Positions 8,794 through 17,696 of a DNA stretch of 64,000 nt are shown piece after piece (position 1 is the first letter of the stretch; each line of letters begins with the position of its first letter). The notes under the pieces were generated by a model. That model ran no database searches. It was not told the origin of the DNA and saw only the letters and a list, made by a program, of their open reading frames with translations. The stretch covers positions 89,204-153,203 of the forward strand of contig NZ_JAHQCX010000014.1 in NCBI RefSeq assembly GCF_019042245.1. The letters are read 5' to 3'. The stretch comes from Diplocloster modestus (GTDB lineage: Bacteria > Bacillota > Clostridia > Lachnospirales > Lachnospiraceae). A program made the position numbers and the translations under genes.

Positions 8794-9957
8794 TTATTCC
8801 TCACCTCTGGCGGCAGGAATATATGGAACCTCTATCTCACCAGCACGAAGGTCATCACGAATCCCAATAACCTGATTGTAATAATCGTCAATTACATCCA
8901 TCTGTAAATACTCTTTTATGGTGGCCATATCTGTGATATCAAGAGCGCCGGAGGCACAGTCCATAAGAATAAAGCCCGGTTTCCAGGTACCTTCAATAAA
9001 CTCTTTACCAAATTTATAAGAGGTAACATCACCGCACTTCAAACCGGAAGTGATAATGGTTCCTTCATAATCAGCATCCTTGTTCGTATCAAGGCCAAAA
9101 GAATATATGTCAGCTTCGTCACAAGCTTCAAAAACACCTACGACTGCAGAAGAGATACAGCCCAGAATACAGTCAGCGCCCTGAGAAATCATACCTTTTG
9201 TCATCTCTTTAGCAAGCAGTGGATCGGTATAGGAACCGGTCCAGGACTGGAGAACGGTAACATCAGGACAGGTAAATTTTGCACCAGCTTCAAAACCAGT
9301 GAAATAATCCAGGGTTGTGGGAGCCTCCATACCGGAAATGTAACCTACAACATGCTCCTCGTTGATGCCGGGGATATCTGTATTCTGTGTAAACAAACCC
9401 GCCAGACAGCCTAAAAGGAATGAGACCTCATTACAGGTATAAACATCAGAGGCAAATTGCGGATTATCTTCTACAGGAAATTCATTTGCCACATAATAGA
9501 CATCTGGAAAACGCTCAGCAACGCTTAAAAGAATTTCACCGCAGGAGGAAGCATTCACAATAACCAAATCCGCCCACTCGGAAGCTGCAATAATATTGGG
9601 TTCCCAGTCTGTTGTTCCATTGGGTGATTCATAAATTTTAATCTCTACATCCGGATAGTCATCCTTCAGCTTATTTAACCCTGCCCATGTAGTGTCTGTA
9701 AGCGCTTTATCTCCCAATACACCAGTGGAAACAAACCCAATCTTAACATCGGCTCCGGTAGTCGTGGGAGCCTCAGGAGCATTCGCTTCCAGCCCATCCA
9801 CAGCCTCCATACCGGAAGTAATACCTTGTGAACCAGTTTTCCCATCCATCGCCGTAGTTCCGGCATCAACAGGTGTCTTTTCAGAAGTTCCACAGGATGT
9901 CAATAAACCAACCACCATTACAGCTACAAGCAATACACTTAATACTCTTTTTTTCAT
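8794..9957 (-). CDS. BMP/PnrA family substrate-binding lipoprotein
   Basis: A 387-residue lipoprotein with a signal peptide ending in LLTSC, where Cys22 is the predicted lipidated residue. It is followed by a ~45-residue low-complexity linker rich in G, A and T, then a BMP-type fold (KIGFVSTGVLGDKALTDTTW). It would present substrate to the NupOPQ-like importer. The start at 9957 is fixed by GAAGGAGGGG upstream; a longer frame to 10005 adds a charged segment unlike a signal peptide. A structured repeat element (9997-10083) lies in front of it. Confidence 0.9.
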   Translation of the reverse strand: MKKRVLSVLLVAVMVVGLLTSCGTSEKTPVDAGTTAMDGKTGSQGITSGMEAVDGLEANAPEAPTTTGADVKIGFVSTGVLGDKALTDTTWAGLNKLKDDYPDVEIKIYESPNGTTDWEPNIIAASEWADLVIVNASSCGEILLSVAERFPDVYYVANEFPVEDNPQFASDVYTCNEVSFLLGCLAGLFTQNTDIPGINEEHVVGYISGMEAPTTLDYFTGFEAGAKFTCPDVTVLQSWTGSYTDPLLAKEMTKGMISQGADCILGCISSAVVGVFEACDEADIYSFGLDTNKDADYEGTIITSGLKCGDVTSYKFGKEFIEGTWKPGFILMDCASGALDITDMATIKEYLQMDVIDDYYNQVIGIRDDLRAGEIEVPYIPAARGEE

Positions 9958-9996
9958 TTTGCCCCTCCTTCTCCATTTAAGATATTTTTTTATCGC

Positions 9997-10083
9997 TATG
10001 AGCACTTAATGCCCGTATTTCTGGGCATTTACGTGCGATGCATGAAAAATAGTCAGCGAGGTTTTTTCGAGCGCTACTATTTT
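9997..10083 (-). promoter_or_regulatory. Two-hairpin leader element, copy 1
   Basis: Read toward the lipoprotein gene, hairpin A is an AAAAATAG...CTATTTTT stem (terminator-like on both strands) and is followed by hairpin B (10036-10002), in which GCAC..ATGCCC pairs with GGGCAT..GTGC around an A-rich loop. A homologous element lies at 47157-47246 in front of an EamA transporter gene, in the same orientation relative to its gene. One A-U pair in hairpin B is replaced by G-C in the other copy. This suggests a conserved RNA structure. It could be a regulatory leader or a dispersed repeat. Confidence 0.5.
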
Positions 10084-10089
10084 TTATTT

Positions 10090-10120
10090 AAGGAGACACC
10101 GATTTGATTCGTGTCTCCTT
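10090..10120 (-). other. Hairpin behind the aldo/keto reductase gene
   Basis: AAGGAGACAC (10090-10099) and GTGTCTCCTT (10111-10120) form a perfect 10-bp stem with an 11-nt loop, 34 bp after the reductase stop codon. There is no uninterrupted U-run directly after it, so it is more likely a 3'-end stabiliser or a weak terminator. Together with the next element it splits the operon into an enzyme part and a transporter part. Confidence 0.5.
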
Positions 10121-10154
10121 AATACCTCGTCAACCTATCACGTTAACCGTGCAA

Positions 10155-11078
10155 TCAATATACTGTTGCATTGAGTTCAGCGATTTCTTCCTCTGTAAGC
10201 TTAACAGAAGCGGCTGCAATGTTTGCTTCCACCTGCTCAGGAGACTTAGCGCCAACCAGCGCGCAGGAAACAAACGGATTGCTGAGAGTCCAGCTAATTG
10301 CAACCTGAGACATGGGCAGACCACGTCCGTCAGCAACCTTTTTAAGAACCGCAAGTAATTTCTCGGTCTTCGCCCAGTTTTCTTCCCGGAACTCATGATA
10401 GAACATAGGCCGGCGTTCTTCCGCACTCTCGACAACTCTGGGCTTGTCATACTTACCGGAAAGCAATCCACCTGCAAGCGCGCCATATACTTCAACACCC
10501 AGCCCGGCATTCGCTGCAACAGGAATAATATCTCTTCCAGCATCTTTTCTTGTGAGAGAGTAAATTGTCTGAACAGACACAGCACCCGCATCAGCAGCAT
10601 TCAGCACTTCCTGGGCATTGTGGTTGCAAACACCCCACTCCCGAATCAATCCTTCTTCTTTGAACTTATTCATGGTAGCATAAGCAACTTCCATAGAGCT
10701 GTTATAATCCGGGCAATGAATCTGATACAGGTCTATGTAATCTGTATCAAGGCGGCGAAGGCTCTCTTCCAACTGCAGTCTCATGCTTACAGGTGTCAAA
10801 AGCTTGTAAGAACCGCCTTCATACTTGATATTGCCGCACTTTGTGGCGAGAATAACCTTGTCTCTGATTCCCTTAAGGGCTTTACCAAGAACCTCCTCAG
10901 AGTTTCCATAGTTCGGAGCTGTGTCAAGCAAATTGATGCCTCCGTCAACCGCTGCATGTACAGTATCAACAACGGTATCCATATCCACCTTACCATAGAA
11001 ATCACTGCCAAGTCCCCAGCATCCCAGAACCATACGCGAAACCTCAAAGCTGCTTTTACCAAATTTTACATATTCCAT
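10155..11078 (-). CDS. Aldo/keto reductase
   Basis: A 307-residue cytoplasmic NAD(P)H-dependent oxidoreductase of the aldo/keto reductase superfamily. The catalytic tetrad is visible: Asp52 and Tyr57 in LDTAPNYGNSEE, Lys80 in VILATKCG, His121 in YQIHCPD. Length matches the family. TAGGAGG lies upstream of the ATG. It is the second gene after the operator-controlled promoter at 11742-11770 and stands between the ATC-hydrolase-like gene and the transporter genes. Its substrate is unknown; it may process a carbonyl product of the pathway. Confidence 0.88.
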   Translation of the reverse strand: MEYVKFGKSSFEVSRMVLGCWGLGSDFYGKVDMDTVVDTVHAAVDGGINLLDTAPNYGNSEEVLGKALKGIRDKVILATKCGNIKYEGGSYKLLTPVSMRLQLEESLRRLDTDYIDLYQIHCPDYNSSMEVAYATMNKFKEEGLIREWGVCNHNAQEVLNAADAGAVSVQTIYSLTRKDAGRDIIPVAANAGLGVEVYGALAGGLLSGKYDKPRVVESAEERRPMFYHEFREENWAKTEKLLAVLKKVADGRGLPMSQVAISWTLSNPFVSCALVGAKSPEQVEANIAAASVKLTEEEIAELNATVY

Positions 11079-11157
11079 ATTCTTAGATCCTCCTAATAAA
11101 ATTAAAAATAGAATTTAATTTTTTGACCATTACTCATTTTAACAGAATGCCTCTCCA

Positions 11158-11649
11158 TTATTTATGAAAATGGAGTTTACAGGTGGCGCAGCCTTTTGCA
11201 ATTGTATCGGTAAGTTCAAGCTTGTACCCCATAGATTCGGCAATACCCCTGTCGCCATCCATTGCCATATCGCAAAGAAGCGCGCAGGTTTCATCATCAT
11301 ATCCCATCTTCTGCCATGCGGCGAGAAGAGGACAATAATGAAACTCTGCATAGACGTCGTCTTCCGTACTGGACGTTTCGATTTCGAACGTTGCCTTTCC
11401 GGTATCATTAAAAAAGACTTTGTCAAAATTAGTTAAATCAGAAATATCCCCGGTCTTCTCCTTCCATCCAAGGCCATGAATGTTACCTGTACGCTTAATC
11501 GCTTTTCTTGTAATAGTTTCAGCATCAGCACCGGCTTTTTTAGCCTCTTCATAAGTTAGAGCCATCCAGGTTGCGCGATGCTCTGCCTGGCTTCTGTTAA
11601 TGTTGGCTTTTTCATTGTCTGTTTTTGATGCTACGTTTTTAATTGCCAC
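11158..11649 (-). CDS. L-2-amino-thiazoline-4-carboxylic acid hydrolase-like protein (PF14196 type)
   Basis: A 163-residue protein resembling the ATC hydrolase family. In Pseudomonas the named enzyme opens 2-amino-thiazoline-4-carboxylate to a carbamoyl-cysteine. Recognisable stretches are FHYCPLLAAWQKMG, CALLCDMAMDGDRGIAES and GCATCKLHFHK, with several cysteines. Most family members have no proven substrate. The GTG at 11649 is chosen because AAAGGAGG lies 7 nt before it; the ATG at 11700 has no ribosome site. First gene of the operon, about 90 bp behind a near-ideal promoter with an operator-like inverted repeat. Confidence 0.75.
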   Translation of the reverse strand: MAIKNVASKTDNEKANINRSQAEHRATWMALTYEEAKKAGADAETITRKAIKRTGNIHGLGWKEKTGDISDLTNFDKVFFNDTGKATFEIETSSTEDDVYAEFHYCPLLAAWQKMGYDDETCALLCDMAMDGDRGIAESMGYKLELTDTIAKGCATCKLHFHK

Positions 11650-11741
11650 TAGTTTACCTCCTTTGTTTTTGTAAGCTTGTTGAAAATGAAATGTTTGCAC
11701 GTTGTACTAACCCTGAGTAATGCTCAAATCATTATAGTAGG

Positions 11742-11770
11742 ATTATAAATATTATTAGTAATATTGTCAA
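11742..11770 (-). promoter_or_regulatory. Promoter with operator-like inverted repeat
   Basis: On the minus strand a perfect TTGACA (11770-11765) is followed after exactly 17 bp by a perfect TATAAT (11747-11742). Between the two boxes sits AATATTA-N4-TAATATT (11748-11765), a perfect inverted repeat. A repressor bound there would block RNA polymerase directly. Very similar sequence lies in front of the GntR gene at 12613, which is the likely regulator. Confidence 0.75.
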
Positions 11771-11895
11771 TAAGCTTATTAGATAAAAAGGGACTGCACT
11801 TTTTGTCTAAATCTTACAGAACAAATGTATAACTTTCTATATATTGTACGTTCTGCACAATCTTTTCAAAAAAGAACATCTGCCTTTGCGATATC

Positions 11896-11944
11896 AAAAA
11901 ACCCGGAAAGCGACATTACTGCCACTTTCCGGGTTCTCTTTTTT
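11896..11944. terminator. Bidirectional intrinsic terminator
   Basis: ACCCGGAAAG (11901-11910) and CTTTCCGGGT (11925-11934) form a perfect 10-bp GC-rich stem. It has T-rich tails on the plus side and a run of six A on the left, which reads as U6 on the minus strand. It lies 40 bp behind the GntR stop codon and ends that transcript before the operon promoter. Confidence 0.85.
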
Positions 11945-11983
11945 ATCAATTTTTTATCTTATTCTGCATGCATTCTCAGAACT

Positions 11984-12613
11984 CTAATCTGTAATATAAA
12001 CCGAGATATCTTCAATATCCTTGCATAACATCTCGGTCGCAGCATCATAATCGCCTTTCTGCAAATGATACTCAATCGCATTATGATAATCCTCTTTCCA
12101 ATTCAGGCTGATGTCTTTGGAGGGCCAGTACAATTGTGCATAGGCACGATAAAGAACACTCAAAGACTTTTCCAGAACTTCCTGAACAAACTCGTTATTT
12201 GAAAAGGAATACAGCATTGAATGAAAGTCAATATTGGTACGCCAGGCCTCATAACGTGTTTTCGGCCACCCGGCATTGGCTTCACGATTAAAATCCACAA
12301 TCCTCTTTAACATCAGATCAGAGCAATTCCTGCAATTTACACGAAACGCCTCCACTTCCAGAAGTTTCCGAAACTGCGTAATTTCTCTCACCCTTCTTTC
12401 TGTAATGCGTACAATCTCATAGCCATAACGCGGTATGCTCCGCAAAACCTGTTCATTACAAAGTTCAATCAGAGCATCACGCACCGGCGATTTGCTGACA
12501 TTGTATTTCTCCACAAGTTCCTTCTCATTAAAAACATGATCAAGGGGATAGACCCCATTGATAATATCGCATAGTACCCCATCATATACCATTTGTTTAA
12601 TAGATGCTGCCAC
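11984..12613 (-). CDS. GntR family transcriptional regulator (FCD type)
   Basis: A 209-residue one-component regulator. Residues about 10-70 form the winged helix (VFNEKELVEKYNVSKSPVRDAL) and the rest is an all-helical FCD-like ligand domain. The GTG at 12613 is the start, with GGGGAGG 5 nt upstream. It is transcribed in the same direction as the operon below but ends at its own terminator. AT-rich palindromes in its own promoter and in the operon promoter suggest that it represses both until the pathway substrate or product binds. Confidence 0.88.
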   Translation of the reverse strand: MAASIKQMVYDGVLCDIINGVYPLDHVFNEKELVEKYNVSKSPVRDALIELCNEQVLRSIPRYGYEIVRITERRVREITQFRKLLEVEAFRVNCRNCSDLMLKRIVDFNREANAGWPKTRYEAWRTNIDFHSMLYSFSNNEFVQEVLEKSLSVLYRAYAQLYWPSKDISLNWKEDYHNAIEYHLQKGDYDAATEMLCKDIEDISVYITD

Positions 12614-12630
12614 TGTGTCCTCCCCAAATT

Positions 12631-12706
12631 AAATATTATCATTCGTTATTTTAATAATATTATTACAAATTTTATTTAATATTATCACTATACCATAATT
12701 TGTCAA
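12631..12706 (-). promoter_or_regulatory. GntR promoter region with palindromic operators
   Basis: TTGACA (12706-12701) and an AATATTA/GATAAT-type -10 region around 12678-12685 form the likely promoter. TAATAATATTATTA at 12652-12665 is a perfect 14-bp palindrome, and related TAATATTATCA and AAATATTATC sequences lie at about 12677-12687 and 12630-12639. They resemble the inverted repeat in the operon promoter, which supports autoregulation. Confidence 0.6.
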
Positions 12707-12958
12707 CCACCAAAGCATATATTTCTGACCTATATTTCTGACATCATCATACCCTTTCCTCATTCAAACTCCCTATAGGATTAACATTAATGTTAAATAT
12801 TTGGTGGTTTTTCATTTGTTTTCATGCTTGTATTATTCAAATTATACCGCTTATTTTTCGTTTTGAATAGAAAAGGTATCATACGGGTATTACAGATATA
12901 ATATCTTGAGTGTCTTTCTGCATGGTGCTAGCACCATGAGTTTAGACTCCAAAAAAAG
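12707..12958. other. Intergenic stretch with 18-bp palindrome
   Basis: No gene is seen here. CATGGTGCTAGCACCATG at 12921-12938 is a perfect 18-bp palindrome, 20 bp beyond the stop codon of the nuclease gene. It lacks a U-run, so it may be a 3'-end hairpin or a protein site. Confidence 0.5.
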
Positions 12959-14020
12959 CTAACTCAATTGCTCTTCAATTTCAGCAATGCTTGGCAATGA
13001 TCCTTTAAAATCTGCCGGATATAATTGAGATAACTCATATTCAGAAATTCCTATTGGTTCATTGGATGATTCAAGCGCATACTGTGCCAAAACATTATCC
13101 TTTTCTTTGCATATCAATAGCCCAATAGTAGGATTATCCTCTTCAGATTTAAGAATATGGTTGGTTGCAACTATATAGGTTCCCAGCTGGCCAATATTAC
13201 TTGAATCAAATTTATCCATCTTTACTTCAACGACAACATAACAGTGTAGCTTAATATTGTAGAAAAGTAAATCAATGAACTTCTCTGTATCACCAATCAC
13301 CAGCCGGTATTCTCTACCAGCAAAGGCAAAACCACTACCTAGCTCCAAAAGAAATTTAACAATATTATCTTCCAAAGCATCTTTCAACTCTTTTTCGTTA
13401 TATCCTTCTGTCATAGTTAAAAAATCAAAATTATACGGATCTTTTGTGATTTCCTGTGCCAAGTCTCCCTGTGCTAATGGAAGCTGACTGTTAAAATTGG
13501 TAATAGCTTTCCCTTGTCTTTCATATAAATCTGTACTTAACCAATTAAGTAGAACTGCACGAGACCAATTATTTTCAAGTACCTTGTTAACATAGAAAAT
13601 AGCTTTGATTGGGTCACTTCCACATTTATCTATGATATATTTATGATGTCCCCATGGAATACGAAACAATTTGCCCTCAACTTGGGGAGAAATTTTTTCT
13701 AATTCACTTTCGGCCCCAACTTGGGGGTAAATTGACGAATACAATAAATAGAATCGTCTCATGTATCCAAGATTAGTCAGAGAAAAACTATTTTTATCTG
13801 GCAATGCATCTTTTAAATCTTGACTTAGATTTTTCAAAATTCCAGTTCCCCATTTATTTTCTGTTTTCATTTCTACAATATCTTTCCCTAAAGACCAATA
13901 AAACATAAGCATTTCCTGATTAACCTTAGTTGCCGCTTTTATTTACATATTTCGAAAACGAACACTTAAACCTTGTATCCATTTTGCGTAATCTTCATCA
14001 ATTTTTATTAGCTTACTCAT
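12959..14020 (-). pseudogene. PDDEXK nuclease-like DUF1016 (YhcG) gene with in-frame stop
   Basis: The long frame (12959-13912, 317 aa) starts inside the conserved N-terminal helix (FYWSLGKDIVE). The same frame continues upstream to an ATG at 14020 with a strong CTCCTC-complementary ribosome site, and the joined product begins MSKLIKIDEDYAKW as expected for the family. One TAA at 13945-13943 (codon 26) interrupts it. The C-terminal half has the PDDEXK-like nuclease core (IDLLFYNIKLHCYVVVEVK). Either the gene is broken, or translation restarts at ATG 13912 and gives a shortened protein. Family members are predicted nucleases often found with restriction or other defence genes. Confidence 0.8.
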
Positions 14021-14285
14021 AAACTCCTCCCTCCTTCATATTTATAAAATTGTATCATAGATGTTTAAAACTCAACAGTGTCAAATACGAATATATTAGA
14101 ATTATTTACATACCAAAACACAATTATTTTATCTAAATACAGAAAAGCTAAACACCGTTTCACTTATTAGTCCATACCTATCGAGACATGATACCTTTCT
14201 GACCACCAACTCTGAAAGATTATAAAGATGACAGACAATCCAAAAAGACTGCCTGTCATAACAAATAACATATATTACTTTTGTG

Positions 14286-15827
14286 TTACTCAAACTCAAT
14301 CGTAGCCGGCGGCTTCCCCGTACAGTCATACAGCACCCGGTTCACATGCATAACCTCATTCACAATCCTGCTAGACACCTTCCCAATCACATCCCAAGGC
14401 AGCTCCGCCGCATCCGCCGTCATAAAATCCGTCGTATTCACCGCCCGCAATGCAATCGCATAGTCATAAGTCCTCTCATCCCCCATAACTCCAACCGACC
14501 GCATATTCGTAAGCGCCGCAAAATACTGTCCAACCGTCTTATCCAGCCCGGCGTTGGCCATCTCCTCCCGGAAGATCGCATCCGCCTCCTGCAGAATCTG
14601 TATCTTTTCCTCCGACACATCCCCGATAATCCGGATCGCCAGACCCGGCCCCGGGAACGGCTGACGGAACACCAGCTTCTCCGGGATCCCCAGCTCTAAC
14701 CCGGCCCTCCTGACTTCATCCTTAAATAGATCCCGTAACGGTTCGATAATCTCCTTAAAATCCACATAATCCGGCAGCCCTCCAACATTATGGTGAGACT
14801 TAATCACCGCCGAATCCCCCAGACCGCTCTCTATCACATCCGGGTAAATCGTCCCCTGCACCAGAAAATCCACTGCTCCGATCTTCTTCGCCTCTTCCTC
14901 AAACACCCGGATAAACTCTTCCCCAATAATCTTCCGTTTCCGCTCAGGCTCCGCTACCCCGGCTAACTTCACATAAAACCTCTGCTGTGCGTTCACCCGG
15001 ATAAAGTTCAGATCGTAAGGCCCGTTCGGTCCGAACACCTCTTCCACTTCATCCCCTTCATCCTTACGAAGCAGACCGTGATCCACGAAAACACAGGTCA
15101 GCTGTTTTCCAACCGCCTTGGACAGCAGCACCGCCGCCACCGAAGAATCCACGCCGCCGGACAGGGCCAACAGCACTTTTCCATTCCCCACCTTCTCGCG
15201 TAACGCCCGGATCGTAGTCTCCACGAACGAATCCATCTTCCAGTCCCCGGCACAGCCGCAGACTTCGAACAGGAAATTCGCCAGCATTTTCATACCTTCC
15301 TGTGTATGCACCACTTCAGGATGGAACTGCACGGCATATAACCGTTGCGCCACATTTTCCACCGCCGCCACCGGACAGGACTCTGTAACCGCACAGATCC
15401 GGAAACCATCCGCCGGTTTTTCTATATAATCCGTATGACTCATCCAGCAAATCGAACTTTTCAACACATTCCCAAATAATTTGGATGAGTTATCCACATT
15501 TACTTCCATTTTTCCATATTCCCGCACGGGAGCCTGGGCCACTTTTCCTCCCAGCTGATGCATCATCATCTGCGCTCCATAGCAGATTCCCAATATCGGG
15601 ATCCCCAGTTTAAATATACCCGGATCGCACAGCGGAGAATTCTCCCCATAGACACTGTTCGGACCTCCGGTAAAAATAATTCCCTTCGGATTCATTTCCT
15701 TAATCTTGTCCAGGCTTAAACGGTAAGGATGAACCTCACAGTACACATGACACTCTCTCACCCGTCTTGCTATCAACTGGTTATACTGTCCGCCAAAATC
15801 CAACACAATTACTAATTCTCTATCCAC
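14286..15827 (-). CDS. guaA: GMP synthase (glutamine-hydrolysing)
   Basis: Converts XMP to GMP with glutamine and ATP, the last step of guanine nucleotide synthesis. The 513-residue protein has the class I amidotransferase domain first (Cys82 in GICYGAQ, His/Glu in FHPEVVHT), then the ATP pyrophosphatase domain ([10 protein letters not shown]) and a dimerisation domain ending with the usual KPPATIEFE. Start is GTG at 15827, because AGGAGG lies 6 nt upstream; the frame to 15866 has no site. It appears monocistronic. I saw no purine riboswitch in its leader. Confidence 0.97.
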   Translation of the reverse strand: MDRELVIVLDFGGQYNQLIARRVRECHVYCEVHPYRLSLDKIKEMNPKGIIFTGGPNSVYGENSPLCDPGIFKLGIPILGICYGAQMMMHQLGGKVAQAPVREYGKMEVNVDNSSKLFGNVLKSSICWMSHTDYIEKPADGFRICAVTESCPVAAVENVAQRLYAVQFHPEVVHTQEGMKMLANFLFEVCGCAGDWKMDSFVETTIRALREKVGNGKVLLALSGGVDSSVAAVLLSKAVGKQLTCVFVDHGLLRKDEGDEVEEVFGPNGPYDLNFIRVNAQQRFYVKLAGVAEPERKRKIIGEEFIRVFEEEAKKIGAVDFLVQGTIYPDVIESGLGDSAVIKSHHNVGGLPDYVDFKEIIEPLRDLFKDEVRRAGLELGIPEKLVFRQPFPGPGLAIRIIGDVSEEKIQILQEADAIFREEMANAGLDKTVGQYFAALTNMRSVGVMGDERTYDYAIALRAVNTTDFMTADAAELPWDVIGKVSSRIVNEVMHVNRVLYDCTGKPPATIEFE

Positions 15828-15928
15828 GTTTTTCCTCCTGTATGTTCGATTCAACCTGTGCCCCATTCCCTATTTAAGCTAATCACTGATCATCCACATG
15901 ATTATATCCTAGCAAATAGTTTCTCTAC

Positions 15929-15958
15929 ATTATAAAATATGATACCTCTAATTGACAA
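15929..15958 (-). promoter_or_regulatory. guaA promoter
   Basis: On the minus strand TTGTCA (15958-15953), an 18-bp spacer and TATAAT (15934-15929) lie about 100 bp in front of the guaA start. Confidence 0.6.
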
Positions 15959-16054
15959 GTATTGATTTTTCACGCCTTAATCCAATCTCATTCCTTCTAT
16001 ATACATATTTAGCAAAATAACTATGCCAAGATTGCTAAATAATCTCTGCACTTT

Positions 16055-17500
16055 CTATATCCTCTGCAGCTTCCACTTCCCGCGCGCAAACCGTACCACA
16101 AAGCAAACCGCCCGGCACAGCCAGTCGATCGTCATCGCCACCCAGACTCCGAACACTCCCCAGCCCAGGAACTTCGCCAGAACATAACTGAACCCAATCC
16201 TGCATACCCACATAGATGCAATCGCCACGATCATCGTAAACTTCACATCATTCGAAGCCCTCAACGCATTCGGCAGCGTAAACGAGGACGGCCAGATCAC
16301 CATACAGCACACCGCATGGTAAATCAATATCTCCGTCGTCAGCTTCGCCGTCTCCGGCGTCAGATTATACGCCATCACGATCAGCGGGCACCCCAGCACC
16401 ACCACCAGATTCGTCACGACCATAAACACATGGGTCAGAAACATTAATTTCTTTGTATAATAAGTAACCTGCCCATAATCCCCAGCTCCCACACACTGAG
16501 ACACCACCGTCACCACCGCCAGGCTCAGCGCCGATCCCGGCAATATCTGGAATAATCCCACACTATTGCACACCGCATTCGCGGCGATAGCCGTAGTCCC
16601 AAATGAAGTAACGAGACTCAGCACCAGAATTTTCCCCAGCTGGAACATACTGTTCTCCAACCCGTTCGGTATTCCGATATGCAGTATCTTCTTCACCAGA
16701 TGTCTGTTAAACCGCCATTCGAATTTTTTACTCAAATGAATCTGACGCTTCTCCTGACGCAGCAGCACCAGAATCACCACCGAAGCCACGATTCTCGAGA
16801 TCAGCGTGGCGATCGCCGCGCCTGCCACACCGATACCCGCGCCATAGATCAAAATCGCATTTCCGGTAATATTAATCACATTCATCAGCAGCGAGATCAT
16901 CATGGAAATCCGCGAATTCCCCATGGCCCGGAACAGCGCGGCACATGCATTATACACAGACAGAAATGGCAGCGACACGCCCGTGATCAGCAGATAAATC
17001 TTCGCGTTCTCCATAACATTCGCATCGATCCGGCCGAACACATGGCTTAAAATAAACTGATGTGCCACTAATAAAACCATCATAATAACAAAAGAAGAGA
17101 CTAAGGTAAATAAAACAAGCTGATCCGCCGCTTTACATGCCCTCTCTTCTCTCTTCTGCCCGATATAATGTCCTGAGACCACAGCTCCACCGGTCGCCAT
17201 CGCCGTAAATACATTGATTAACAGCACGGTAACCGTATCCACCAGGGAAACCCCGGAGACCGCCGCTTCTCCTACGCCGGATATCATGATCGTATCCGCC
17301 ATACCAACCATGACCACCAAAAGCTGTTCTATAATTAATGGAATGATTAACTTTCTGAGATCCACGTTTGAAAATAATTTCTTAGGTTCTGTCACTGCTT
17401 CTGTCACTGCTTCTGTCACTGCTTCTGACTTTTTCTCTATCGCCGGTCCTATTTCCTGCTCCGACACCGGTTCCGTCTTTCGTTCTAACTGCTCTTTCAT
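16055..17500 (-). CDS. MATE family efflux transporter
   Basis: A 481-residue inner-membrane exporter of the MATE family, which expels drugs or metabolites using a Na+ or H+ gradient. It has about twelve hydrophobic segments in two halves, beginning RKLIIPLIIEQLLVVMVGMADTIM. The ~40-residue cytoplasmic N-tail is unusual: it is rich in Glu and Lys and holds a three-fold EAVT repeat, encoded by a perfect 12-bp tandem repeat. Start is ATG 17500 with AAGGGGG 6 nt upstream; the longer frame to 17662 runs into the GGACATGTCC repeat and is not credible. Confidence 0.9.
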   Translation of the reverse strand: MKEQLERKTEPVSEQEIGPAIEKKSEAVTEAVTEAVTEPKKLFSNVDLRKLIIPLIIEQLLVVMVGMADTIMISGVGEAAVSGVSLVDTVTVLLINVFTAMATGGAVVSGHYIGQKREERACKAADQLVLFTLVSSFVIMMVLLVAHQFILSHVFGRIDANVMENAKIYLLITGVSLPFLSVYNACAALFRAMGNSRISMMISLLMNVINITGNAILIYGAGIGVAGAAIATLISRIVASVVILVLLRQEKRQIHLSKKFEWRFNRHLVKKILHIGIPNGLENSMFQLGKILVLSLVTSFGTTAIAANAVCNSVGLFQILPGSALSLAVVTVVSQCVGAGDYGQVTYYTKKLMFLTHVFMVVTNLVVVLGCPLIVMAYNLTPETAKLTTEILIYHAVCCMVIWPSSFTLPNALRASNDVKFTMIVAIASMWVCRIGFSYVLAKFLGWGVFGVWVAMTIDWLCRAVCFVVRFARGKWKLQRI

Positions 17501-17635
17501 CTCGATCCCCCTTAATGCAATTTTCATTGTAAACGATTGGTTAAGAAAGTCAATCTCTTTTCCCCACAAAATTTTACATGATCCTTCATGAAAAATGACA
17601 ATTTTCCCAAATGAGTGATCCAATACTGTCCAATC

Positions 17636-17680
17636 AGACATGTCCCAAACCAACCAATACATTCGAATTGGACATGTCCC
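17636..17680. repeat. GGACATGTCC palindrome pair, locus A
   Basis: AGACATGTCC (17636-17645) and GGACATGTCC (17670-17679), both followed by CAAA, lie between the MATE gene and spoIIID. This is the weakest of four such loci in the window (others at 44451, 48155 and 54310). Here the two units are 34 bp apart instead of 20-21. Confidence 0.8.
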
Positions 17681-17696
17681 AAAACCGCCAAAAACA

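Noticed and set aside
10395..11096. 233-codon frame antisense to the aldo/keto reductase
   Set aside because: Shadow of a gene whose catalytic tetrad is intact; no start signal.
15828..16054. Purine riboswitch before guaA
   Set aside because: None of the conserved loop sequences of the purine aptamer is visible in the leader.
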